A stretch of 64,000 nt of DNA from Arctopsyche grandis (Eukaryota > Arthropoda > Insecta > Trichoptera > Hydropsychidae). Positions 12,253 through 22,600 of this stretch are shown one piece after another (position 1 is the stretch's first letter; each line of letters begins with the position of its first letter). The stretch is taken from assembly GCF_051622035.1 (NCBI RefSeq), contig NC_135364.1, positions 13,571,501 to 13,635,500 of the forward strand, read 5' to 3'. The translations under genes and the position numbers were made by a program. The notes under the pieces are model-generated. The model ran no database searches, was not told the DNA's origin, and was given only the letters and a program-made list of their open reading frames with translations.

Positions 12253-12719
12253 ATTTAAACCTGCTTGAAATATTTTCAACGATGAATTTATTGATTAATC
12301 TGACACCATATAAAATATATATATATATATTTTGTTGATTATTGAAAAATATTCTTAATTATTGAATAATTAATAAATTAAAAATTCCATAGAACTTATT
12401 GTTTCTTTATTTTTTCTATCACCTTTTATAAGCAGGTATTTAAGCTTTCTACCATATGTACAAATGTGTGCAACGCACACAGGCGGCCGAAAGAAATGGG
12501 AGTCGAAAAAATTGTATTCGTTAAAAAATACAAAACAAGAAATCCTACTTTTTAAAATGCATTTAGGTTGTCTTGTATACTTGTGGATTGTTGTCTTCTA
12601 TGTTCTATTATCATTGCGACTGCCAGATGTATTTCTTCAAGGATGTGGCTATTTGTAGATACAATATCTACGAATTATCGACTATTTGAAGATACAGTAT
12701 CTTTAGAGAGATTTTAAAT

Positions 12720-13275
12720 CTGAAAATTACTACAAAAGAAAGATAAAATACCCGACTATAGATTCCAATATTCATTTTGAACAGGAAATTGACAGATTTT
12801 GAGAAGATATAGAAAAATCACGCGATTTAAAAAACACATATCTCCGAATCTCGAGCCATTCAACATTTTTTATTACCAGATTCGTGTTTACTGGGCATAG
12901 ATCTATAAGAAAAGTGGCCAAATAAACGCAACATAGCACGGGGAAAAAAAATATATTTTTGGCTTTTAAAATTCGCTAGACAATTAATTATAAGTATTTT
13001 AAAACATTAAAAAACTACAATAAATAGAAAAAACTTCTAACTTTTGATTCCAATACTCACTATAGGCACGACAATACTAGATTTTGAGTTAAAGACCGCA
13101 AAAGCCAAAAAACTGTAAAAATCGCGCATTTTTTAAACGCTCATATCTCGTAAAAGATCACTAACCAACAAAAATCATTATCATATTCAAATTTAGTGGG
13201 TCAAACTAAAGTAAAGATTGGTTAGTCTCCGCTCTGGTAACTCAAAAACGTGATTTTTTGTTGCTCAGCGTTATG
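12720..13275. repeat. Dispersed AT-rich repeat (family F), copy 2
   Basis: Similar to 702-1622 over several phrases (AAATAAACGCAACA, ATTAATTATAAGTATTTT, GATTCCAATACTCACTA) and ending with CGTGATTTTTTGTTGCTCAG. No coding capacity was seen. Between gene A and this repeat only AT-rich 3' flank is visible. Confidence 0.4.
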
Positions 13276-13544
13276 TTACTCCATTGTTATTTTTATTTTT
13301 TATTTTAAATGTTTAAATTTTTCTTTTTTTACCTTTATTTGAAATTTATTAATGGTTTTTCTTAAAATAATTATGTTATTTTATCAATTTTGTATAATAA
13401 ACTTTTATCAATAAACTGTTTATTTTCCCAACAAAATAAATAAAAATATATTGTTATTTTTACACGAAATTAACAATTAATTAATTAATGAATTAATCCA
13501 TAGATTTAGACTTGTACATTAATCAAATTCAGATATTTGTGACA

Positions 13545-13675
13545 GCGGGTAGGATGATTTTTGATAATTTGACGAAGGAACCGTTTCAACAATGAAATCA
13601 GATAAATTGGAAAAATGATAAAAAACGATTGACTTGGATTCACAAATATCCCAGTCTGTCCAGCAATATTAAAGC
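13545..13675 (-). mobile_element. Fragment of tRNA-derived SINE, body region
   Basis: Contains GGAACCGTTTC, AACGATTGAC and CCAGTCTGTCCAGCAA, matching the body of the SINE copies at 25508-25985 and 49549-49945. The tRNA-like head is not evident. Confidence 0.5.
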
Positions 13676-13759
13676 GGTCTATTGTTATTTTATGGCAGTA
13701 CCCTCACCACCTAAGTCTGATTATTACACATGTGCAAATTTGTTCAAACTAGATTCCAA

Positions 13760-13838
13760 TTAGATTTTTTTCACACGGCCCACCATTCATTTTGAAATTC
13801 CGAACCGGCCCATTTCCCAAAATTGGTAGGGACCCCTG
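13760..13838 (-). mobile_element. hAT terminus fragment
   Basis: Read on the minus strand it starts CAGGGGTCCCTACCAATTTT and continues with GGGCCGGTTCGG, a typical hAT end. The other terminus was not found. Confidence 0.45.
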
Positions 13839-14027
13839 ATCTAAACAACACATGATTTCCGCAAACGCTTTTTCATTATTTGAATGATTTATCAAGTTTA
13901 GTCGAAAATTGATTTAGGCGTTGTGAACGCAAATTTTAGTTGAAGAACGAATTTAAATTAATTCAACTTTAAACAATTCCAATGTTACCACAAACTAACA
14001 ACTACACAGATGAATTAGCATTATTTA

Positions 14028-14560
14028 GAGGGCTGAACACCAGCGCCTTATCGAAAAGAAAAGAGAAGTCTAATACAAACGTATTAGACTTCTCCCTTCC
14101 TCAATTATGGCACTAGAGAAATTATTTTTTAATATGCTATGGATATCCACCATTGGGATGCATCTATCGTTTTATTTTTTTGATTAGTTATTTTTTATAG
14201 GAGCTAGGAGCCGCCAAACATCTATAAAATCGCCTCTTTTTTACACCCACGAAAAGAGTCCAGCGTGCTTATTTAACGGTCGATTTAAAAAAAAATACGT
14301 GCATAGTTGCACAGAAAATATCTTTCTCATACCGATGATGAATTTTTTTTAAATATTGGTTCAGTTTTGGAGGAGAAAATAGGAGAATACGAAACCTCGA
14401 TTTTGTCGATTTAAAATACGTATTATCTGGTCGAAGCGAAACTGTCACATTCACTAAATATACATATGTATATATATTGATATATATTGTGGCATTCACT
14501 CAATATATATATCGAAGAAAGGAACGGCAACAAAATTAAGGTTTCGGGTGTACAGCCCTC
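14028..14560. mobile_element. PIF/Harbinger-type non-autonomous element
   Basis: A 533-bp element with ends GAGGGCTGAACACC and GGTGTACAGCCCTC and TTA on both sides (14025-14027, 14561-14563). It contains a perfect 14-bp hairpin with a 4-base loop at 14063-14094. No transposase was seen. Confidence 0.7.
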
Positions 14561-14723
14561 TTAATGAATAATTATTAACCTTTTTAGCGCGTCTAGGGGT
14601 AATTATTATGTCATAACATTCATGGTATAAATGAAATGATTCAATTGGTGTTTCTGTTTATTGACTGTCAACGTGACAATTGTAAGGAAACTTGTTGGGT
14701 TTTTGAGATTGATGCAAATGATG

Positions 14724-16265
14724 ATGGAGTGCCGGCTTTGCCTATGTTCTTTATCAGTTGGATCTTTTGTGTCAATTTATGGAAATTCGAACTCATTGAT
14801 CAAACATATTTCGAGATGCTGTCAGCTACAGGCTAGTTTCTCACCAAATCGTGTTACTATGTAGTGCCAGTTGAAGTAGTTCATTCATCAAAAGTATATT
14901 ATAATTTACTTTATTTATAGATTGATGAACACGATGGGTTGTCAGATGCAATATGCTCGCTGTGCGAATCCAACTTGAAGTTATTAAACGATTTTAAACA
15001 AATTTGTATTAAAAATGATTCAACGATAAGACTTAGATCGACCAAATGCGTGGATGTTAAAGTGGAGGAAGTTTTACTTGATGATTTAGATTGGGAAAAT
15101 GAAAGCCATGAACCAATTTCCACATTGCACAATGAAAAACGTTTAAGTTGTGTAAACGAAAACAGTGCAATACGAGGAAGGGAAAATATATTTCAACAAA
15201 ATGATGTTGGAAAAAATTGTCCTGAAATAAACGAGCTTACATTAAGCAAAGAACAACATAATACTGGAGAAAAATGTTCAACGGTAATGTGGATACACAT
15301 ATCTTAGATTATTTAAAATGAATCATTATTAAAGTTATAGCTTTTAATATCGGGAAGTGTCTTTTATGATATTTTTTTTTTCGTAGATTTATGGAGATAA
15401 AGCTGTTTTAAATCAGTGTACAGAGTGTTCAGAAAGCTTTATGACCAAAAATGCATTAAACATACACATGAGATATCACACTGGAGGAAAACTATTCAAT
15501 TGCCATTTGTGTTCAAAGTGTTTTGTAAAAAACTGTGAATTAAAAGTCCATATGAATCGACACGATGGTGATAAACGTTTTAAATGTGAGTTCTGTTCAA
15601 AAGATTTTGTTGAAAGTAGATATTTAAAGCGTCACATGAAACATCACATAGGCGAAAGATCTTTTAAATGTGAAGTCTGCTCAAAATGTTTTGTCCAACG
15701 GTGTAATTTGGAACAGCATCTGAAACGCCACAATGGGGAAAAACCTTTCAAATGTGAACTCTGTTCAAAATGCTTTGTAAAAAAGAGTGAATTAACATTA
15801 CATATGAAATATCACAACGGGGAGAAATCGTTCAAATGCGAGTTCTGTTCGAAACTGTTTGTAAGGAAAGGTGAATTAATGCAACACATGAAATTTAACG
15901 TTGGAGAAAACTCTTTCACATGTAAAGTCTGTTCAGAAATATTTACAAAAAAATGTATACTAAATCTACATAAAAAGTGGCACGAAGGTGAAAAACCATT
16001 TAAATGCGATATCTGTTCAAAATCTTTTACAAAGAAATGGGAATTAATATATCATACAAAGCGTCACGACGCTAACAAATCTTTTGAATGTAATATATGT
16101 TCGAAATGCTTCGGTAGACGCGAAAACTTAGAACTTCATCTGAAACGTCACCGTGGGGAAAAACCTTTCAAATGTGAAATCTGCTCAAAATGTTTTATAA
16201 CAAATCCAATTTTGAAACAACATATGAAATTTCACATTGGAGAAACAAGTGTTACAAAAAGATAA
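14724..16265 (+). CDS. ZAD-domain C2H2 zinc-finger protein B (10 fingers)
   Basis: Exons 14724-14831, 14921-15283 and 15387-16265 predict 449 residues. The ZAD cysteines are at C3, C6, C48 and C51 (MECRLC, ICSLC). Exon 2 carries the shared linker KVEEVLLDDL. Exon 3 encodes ten C2H2 fingers; finger 6 ends in Asn instead of the second zinc-binding His, at the place corresponding to fingers 4 and 13 of gene A. In-frame ATGs at 14718 and 14721 precede the chosen start. The exon 1 donor is CAG|GCTAGT. The intron positions and phases are identical in all three genes, so they arose by tandem duplication. It is probably a nuclear DNA-binding regulator; the target is unknown. Confidence 0.88.
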
Positions 16266-16798
16266 ATACCTTGGAAATGTTTTTAATGGGTAGTCAAATA
16301 TTCATTAATTTGTTTTATGGTCCATTATATGCTATTTGAATTAGTACCATTTATTACATTTTATTCCTATACATTGAGCGAATGAAAGTTGGAAAAAAAT
16401 GCTTTCAAATGACTTCCAAAAATCATCTACGGTCTAAGCTAGGGTTATAAGCTATACTAATTTGGTAATCCAAGACTGAAAACTGGGTTTTCATAGCAAG
16501 CAATCATAAATAAATATTTACACAAAAACACATAAACAAAAAATATTTTTTATATAGATAGATATACATATGAATTTTAAAAATATTGTTGAAATGATTT
16601 TTATTTATTGGGAAATGAATAAACTATTACACAAATTCTATAAAATTCGTTTTCAATTTTCCAATATCTTACTTTTTATAAGTAGAGTACATATGTATGT
16701 GATTTCACATCAATTAATTTAGTAAAAACATAAATAAATCGACTAAAATTTATATGGGAGTTGCCCTCACTCTGTAGAAGAAATGTGACATAATTTAC
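16266..16798. other. 3' flank of zinc-finger gene B
   Basis: AT-rich 3' untranslated region and spacer; an AATAAA at 16508-16513 is a plausible poly(A) signal. No other feature was recognised. Confidence 0.4.
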
Positions 16799-17093
16799 GG
16801 GTCTATGTGACGAGCCGGAATGTTAAATTACAGAAAACTCAAATATCGGAAGGCAAAGATCGAAAATCGAAAGATCTTAAAAAATATTCTACGCGCGCAC
16901 ATTAATACGGGAGGAAAAGCCTGTTCCTCTTGTTCCTGTTGTATCCTGCTCGCGCAAATTAAGTGAGTATGTACCGTTTACCATGCACCCTTTTTTTTTT
17001 GATCTTTCGACTTAAGATCTTTCGATTTTCGATCTTTGCCTTCTGATATTTGCGTTTTCTGTAATTTAACATTCTGGCTCGTCACGGAGACCG
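16799..17093. mobile_element. MULE-like MITE (family E)
   Basis: A 295-bp element with long inverted arms (GGGTCTATGTGACGAGCC at left, matching the complement of the right end at 16 of 18 positions; arms about 85 bp). It is flanked by a perfect 9-bp duplication, ATAATTTAC, at 16790-16798 and 17094-17102. The long arms and 9-bp duplication fit the MULE superfamily. Confidence 0.75.
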
Positions 17094-17104
17094 ATAATTT
17101 ACAT

Positions 17105-17450
17105 ATAGCCAATAAATATGGTGATCAGATGTCTCAAATTGTGCGAGATTGTACTAGATTTAAATTGTTCACCTCGGACATATGTATAACCTTTACAACA
17201 TGTTCGCAGGAGTCCAAAGTTGGGGTTCCTCTTAATTAGGTATAGGTGCTATAATATGCTCTATTTATTTTTCCTCTATTAAGTTGCGCAGATTAGTATT
17301 GCAGTAGCAAGCCAGTATTGTATTTGTGCTCGACTTGAATGAGATGTGAACTAGAGACAAGGTTTATAGTATAAAATTGTTGATATTGGGGACCTAACTT
17401 AAGATTATTTTATTATATTTACTGTTTGTACAACAGAGATCTCGATCGGG
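17105..17450. repeat. Dispersed repeat (family H), copy 1
   Basis: Clearly related to 60010-60340: both contain ATAACCTTT followed by CAACATGTT, GTGCTCGACTT, GGAGACAAGGT (or AGAGACAAGGT) and CTAACTTAAGATTATTTTAT in the same order. The class is not recognised. Confidence 0.5.
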
Positions 17451-18060
17451 AGAGGAGGGGGGGGACGAGAATTTTTTAAAACTTAAATTTTTTTTTCTAT
17501 TAGAAACGTTGAAAAAACAAAAATGTATGTATCTTATTAATTCCAAACTGGGTAAGTGAAGTAACACTACCTCCTCCTCATCGTCCCTTCAGTTGGCAGC
17601 AATACCAATGGTTCGGTTGGCATCCTTCTACCCCCACTCCACGGACATAGATCTGCGTGCGAGCATGGGCAGACGAGCTCTCTTCATTCGACTTTCTTCG
17701 GAGACGGTCGAGTCAGATCTTCCGTCCCAGACGCCTCTCTTCTTACCGGACCTTCACCTGAGGCAGTCGCGAGATCACATCTCGGGCCCCAGCCTTCAAC
17801 CACGTGCGGTCGAGCTTAGTAGTAGATGTACAGTTTCTGGAGCTCCCGCTTTCTTCATACACCGCTGTTAACGGAACAGCCAGAAACCAGGAGAACTCCT
17901 ACGATAGATAATGACAAATTCCAAGTCAGTCCACGGTTTCCCTTTAGAACGTGTTCCTGGAGGACACCTGTACGCCATCTTTGCGTCCCAACGTGGGAAC
18001 CATTTCCACGCGTAAAGGTGTTAGACACAGTGGTTACTTTTTATTTTTTGGAACATATCT
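17451..18060. other. GC-rich block of unclear origin, possible LTR-retroelement debris
   Basis: About 600 bp markedly richer in G and C than its surroundings, with no convincing open frame. The phrase CCCAACGTGGGAACC near 17990 resembles the region downstream of an LTR in insect retroelements, and AGTCAGTCCACGGTTTC recurs in altered form in the GC-rich block at 29223-29480. If this is an LTR element it is an old broken fragment. This is an inference with low confidence. Confidence 0.25.
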
Positions 18061-18196
18061 AAATTTCGAGAAATATAAAAATATAAAATTTTCAAGGTGA
18101 AAATGATTTTCATAATTCAGTTTAACGAATTAATAATTTTAAATTACATTAATTATTTTCCATCGCCTGTTGATATTCGACAAGTGATGGAATATT

Positions 18197-19212
18197 GGTA
18201 AAGGGACTACTAGTCAAATGTGAACCTGTCACAGGACAACTGGTCGCTCTAGATCGGTCACTCGTGATCATCCGTCACGCTAAAACTGGTCACGAGAAAA
18301 CTAGTCACACGCTAAAACTGGTCACGAGAAAACTAGTCACACGCTAAAACTGGTCACGAGAAAACTGGTCACACGCTAAAACTGGTCACGAGAAAACTGG
18401 TCACCCGCTAAAACTGGTCACACGCTGAAACTGGTCACACCCAAAAATTTTAAATTGGTCACACAAACAAAAATATTCTCAAATACTTTTTATTTACGAA
18501 ATTTTTATTATTATCGACTAGACATATGTGCAAGCCAAAGGCCCTCGTGGCCGTTGTTTGTGGTCTTCGCGAGGAGTTCGCGGGCATCTGTCAGCCCATC
18601 TGACGTTCGCATCGCTCGCATCCGAGAAGGTTGGAAATCGCTTTTGCGTTCATTTCACTTTGACAGTTCGAATGTCAAATCAAAATTTAATCTTAATTCA
18701 CCGCGGGGAGGTCTATGAAAACACTGATTGTGTTAGTAATCCGGATCCTTTATGTTCTATTTATGTTCACTTGTTACAATAGTAATTATATGTAAAAAAG
18801 AACTCCTCACGAAGACCACAAACAACGGCCACGAGGGCCTTTGGCTCGAACATATGTCTAGTCGATAATAGTAAAAATTTCGTAAATAAAAAGTATTTGA
18901 GAATATTTTTGTTTGTGTGACCAATTTTAAATTTTTGGGTGTGACCAGTTTTCTCGTGACCAGTTTTAGCGGGTGATCAATTTTCTCGTGACCAGTTTTA
19001 GCGTGTGACCAGTTTTCTCGTGACCAGTTTTAGCGTGTGACCAGTTTTCTCGTGACCAGTTTTAGCGTGTGACTAGTTTTCTCGTGACCAGTTTTAGCGT
19101 GTGACTAGTTTTCTCGTGACCAGTTTTAGCGTGACGGATGATCACGAGTGACCGATCTAGAGCGACCAGTTGTCCTGTGACAGGTTCACATTTGACTAGT
19201 AATCACCGAACC
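18197..19212. mobile_element. Foldback-like palindromic element with tandem repeats in both arms
   Basis: A 1016-bp element flanked by GGAATATT (18189-18196 and 19213-19220). The outer ends align as GGT..GG.GA.TACTAGTC. Each arm (about 380 bp) carries an array of about 16-bp units alternating AAAACTGGTCACGAG and AAAACTAGTCACACG: four to five doubled units on the left (18275-18440) and the inverted array on the right (18940-19140). The central unique segment (about 18585-18795) has no convincing gene. Long inverted repeats built of internal tandem repeats are the hallmark of Drosophila Foldback elements, and homology to them is an inference. Confidence 0.7.
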
Positions 19213-19235
19213 GGAATATTATTGTATTTTAGGTT

Positions 19236-19470
19236 CCATGAAAATACAATTGGTATCAACGTGCGTCAACTGTCAATATGGCGTCGTCCACACACACGGT
19301 TCTACACCCGATATTTACGAAATTTTCCATAACCAGTTCCTAAATAGCAACCACAGGTTGCAATATGGGAACTGGATATGTAAAATATCCGGTGTAGATA
19401 TCGGTAGTGTGGACGTAGGCTATGACACTTATTATTTTCAATGGTAAAAATTAAGGATTCGTAATTATAA
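19236..19470 (+). repeat. Duplicated 5'-flank fragment of zinc-finger gene C, split by a MITE
   Basis: The sequence ACAATTGGTATCAACGTG... up to 19279 and GACACTTATTATTTTCAAT after 19423 together resemble the stretch just upstream of gene C (about 19567-19632). Genes A and B have related sequence at the same position. It looks like a leftover promoter duplicate interrupted by the 141-bp MITE at 19280-19420. Confidence 0.5.
19280..19420. mobile_element. Hairpin MITE (family B), copy 3
   Basis: A 141-bp element with ends GGCGTCGTCCACAC and GTGGACGTAGGC and TAT on both sides (19277-19279, 19421-19423). The centre is shared with family B copies at 9424-9597 and 29103-29222. Confidence 0.65.
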
Positions 19471-19659
19471 ATCAAAAGCCATCACCAAAAAGGGGTTTTA
19501 TTGCCAATAATATCAATAGTGATACGTACAAAATGGCTCACTGTATCCAAATAAACGGTGTTAACGAAATGACACAGTTGGTATCAATGTGTGTCATCTG
19601 TCAACTTTGACACTTAGTACCTTCAATAGTCAGATAATAGAGCTTAAAAGTTTGACTCG

Positions 19660-22600
19660 ATGGAGTGTCGGCTTTGTCTATGTTCTCTATCAGCCGAGTC
19701 TTCTATACCTATTTATGAAAATTTAGACTTGCGAGCTAAACACATTCGGAGCTGCTGTCAGATACAGGTCAGTCGTTTAGCTTACTGAAAAAATGGTAAA
19801 GTTCATAATAATGACGCTAAAAAGACTGTTATAAGTAAATTTGAATATTATACTTACATGTATTTGTTAAATATTACTTTTAGGCCTTGTTCATAGTCTC
19901 GACAATGTCGCTGCGACGACAATGTCGTTAAAAAATTATTTTGTCCGCGTCACGACTGCGTCGTAAAATTATCCAGTTGCACGATGGATTTTGTCGAAAT
20001 CGAAATCGATATTCTCGTCGTAAAAAAAAATATTTTTTCGATGACGTCACGGATTCTACGAACCAAAATTTACATACATACATATATACAAAGTCTATTT
20101 CGAAATTGTATATAGATTCTTATATGAATTCAACATATTTTGTTCAAAAAATAGATTTTTTTTTATTGAACAAAATAAAAACATGTTTTCTTTGAATTTG
20201 ATTCAATGGCGTTGTTGACATGCGAACTAGGGTTTCTGATTTCCCGGACTTTTTCAATTCCCGGGACACGGGACGGAGGCAGGGATCGTTCCCGGGATTC
20301 CCGGGATATCGGGACACATGTAAAAAAATTTTTTTTCAATTTAATATATTTTTTATTAATAAAAAAAAAAATTATTTATTTACAAAACAATACATAATAT
20401 ATCCATTAACTTGGAAAATGTAATTATAAAAGTGAACTTATTTAAAGTAGCTTCTTAAAAATACTAAAATATTTAAATGAGAATCTGAAAGTCTAATTCT
20501 AGATTTGGTAAAAAAATTTCCAGCAATGGAAAAATCTCTTTCAGTTTCGGTCGAAGTTGGCTTTATTGTTAAAAGGGACGAAAACAATTTTTACTAACCT
20601 CTTCTTATTTTAAATTATTGGTTTTTTCTCCTGTCAGCATGTATATTTTAATTTATTTTTGAAAGTCGAGGTTATTTTTTGGTTTTGTTTGGAATAAAAT
20701 CAGAATTATTTAAAATTTGTGTTAAAAAAATCAGTTTTAGGCTTCTTCTTTCTTCGATTTTAATATTTTACGATTCTTAGTGTATTTGATTTATTATTTC
20801 CCTTCGTGCAGTCGTGAATGTTGTATGTTTTCAAGATTTTTTTAAATCCAATTCCCGGGATTAAAGATAAGAATTCCCGGGACACGGGACAACAAAAAAT
20901 TCTGTGAATATCTGTCCCGGGTCGACCCGGGTCAGAAACCCTAATGCGAACATTATATATGTATGTAAGTAGTTCATATTTTTATTTATTTATTTATTTT
21001 ATTTTATTTTACAAAATCAATTAATCAAGCACACTCGTCTAACAGATTGCTCCAAAGCGACCAGTGTGCTAAAAAGATTAAGAAGTACAATAGGAAAAAA
21101 TACAAGTTAAATAAACAAACTATATATACAAATATACAAATTAAATAAGGAAAGGATAACTAAATAAAACATGAAATCATAATAAAATCATAATTAAAAA
21201 CACTAGCTCAACCTTTCTAAATGGTCGCGACCTCCATAACTTAGGAAATGGTACAGAGAATGAAGAGAGACGTGACAAATGTCAATGGCACCATCCAGTG
21301 AATTTAAGAAACGGAGGCCGCGAGGAATGGGAGAATAACTAAATGCCACAGCTCTAGCCAAAGGAGTGTGAAAAAGGGGACGATGGCGGGTCCATATCAC
21401 ACTCTCTGGAGCATGAAGGCCCAACTCAGCCAGGATAGACAGACAGGAGATACAGCCTCTAAATATGGAAAATAAGAACTTGATGAGGGCAACACTCCTC
21501 CTGTGGTCAAGAGAAGTGTAGCTGACCATACCCATGATGAATTTTGAAGGAAATATTAAAATTGATTGCCCTAAAATTATAAACTGGCTAAAATTATGCT
21601 CTTGATATCCTCCAAACCAAGTGTCGCTTGGTTCATAGCTTGCAAGAACTGTAATTTAACTGTATTTTTTGACCGAAGTGGCAACTTTTTCAAGTCACTA
21701 CAACAAAAACAAACGTCACTATCATTTTTTTCTTCGTTGGTTTTCTTATTCTTTAAAATAGTTAATAAGTTTTCCTCAAAGTAATTTTTTCGTTTAGTAC
21801 CAGTTGGTGTATTTCTATTTTCATTCACAGTTTGCGGTTCTGAAATGTTGCTTTTATTTTCATATCACGATTACGATATCTTTCATTGCTCAAATCGTAC
21901 AAAGCAGGTCCCTCTTCCAATGCAGAAATAAAAGCTTCTCCGTCAAACATTCTTGAACGAAACAATACGTCAATTTCAATCAGAACCTCGGGTGATAATG
22001 TCGCGTGTCGCGATGGTATGTACAAAATTGCGGCGCTTAATACAAAATACACTGAGTCACGAGTTCCGCGACATCGCCGTGACGCGGAACATCGATTATC
22101 GTTCATCGACTATGAACACTATTTGACATTAGTATGAACAACGACACTACGCGACACTTCTGCGACTTTGTCGCAGCGACATTGTCGAGACTATGAACAA
22201 GGCCTTACATCTGTCGTCAATTCGATAATAGGATATTTGTCTTCTAGGTGAAAAAATATGACAACCTGCCCGATACGATATGCTCGACGTGTGAATCAAA
22301 CTTAGATGCCCTATTCGTTTTTAAAAATATGTGTATTCAAAATGATAAAGAGATAAGACTGACCAAATGTTTGGATATTAAGGTCGAAGAAGTTTTACTC
22401 GATGATTTAGTGTGGGAAAATGAGCCTTGTGATCCAGATTCAATGCCTTACGATGAAAAACGTACGATATGCTTAAATGAAAATGATTCAGAACAAATTA
22501 GAGTAAATGAAATAAATCTTCAATCAAATCTAGAGAAAAGTATTCCAAACATCGAGCTTTCGATGTGTGAAGAACAGTGTGATAATGTCGGAAAACGTTC

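Larger units (their letters stand above)
19883..22204. mobile_element. PIF/Harbinger-type element (2.3 kb) with nested hAT and LINE
   Basis: The ends are GGCCTTGTTCATAGTCTCGA and its complement, with arms of at least 40 bp continuing into GACAATGTCGCTGCGACG. TTA flanks both sides (19880-19882, 22205-22207), the Harbinger-type duplication. The interior holds a minus-strand remnant of a MADF/BESS-like protein (21577-22106), a type of DNA-binding partner known in this superfamily, but no DDE transposase was seen. A hAT element (20228-20943) and a LINE 3' end (about 20975-21540) are inserted in it. It lies in intron 1 of zinc-finger gene C. Confidence 0.75.

Noticed and set aside
14636-14864. Two short frames overlapping zinc-finger gene B exon 1 with upstream extensions
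   Set aside because: Only the MECRLC frame matches the paralogs; the upstream extension is not conserved in gene C.
18275-19140. Regularly spaced direct repeats that might suggest a CRISPR array
   Set aside because: The repeats have no unique spacers, occur as mirror arrays in the arms of a palindromic element, and the genome is eukaryotic.
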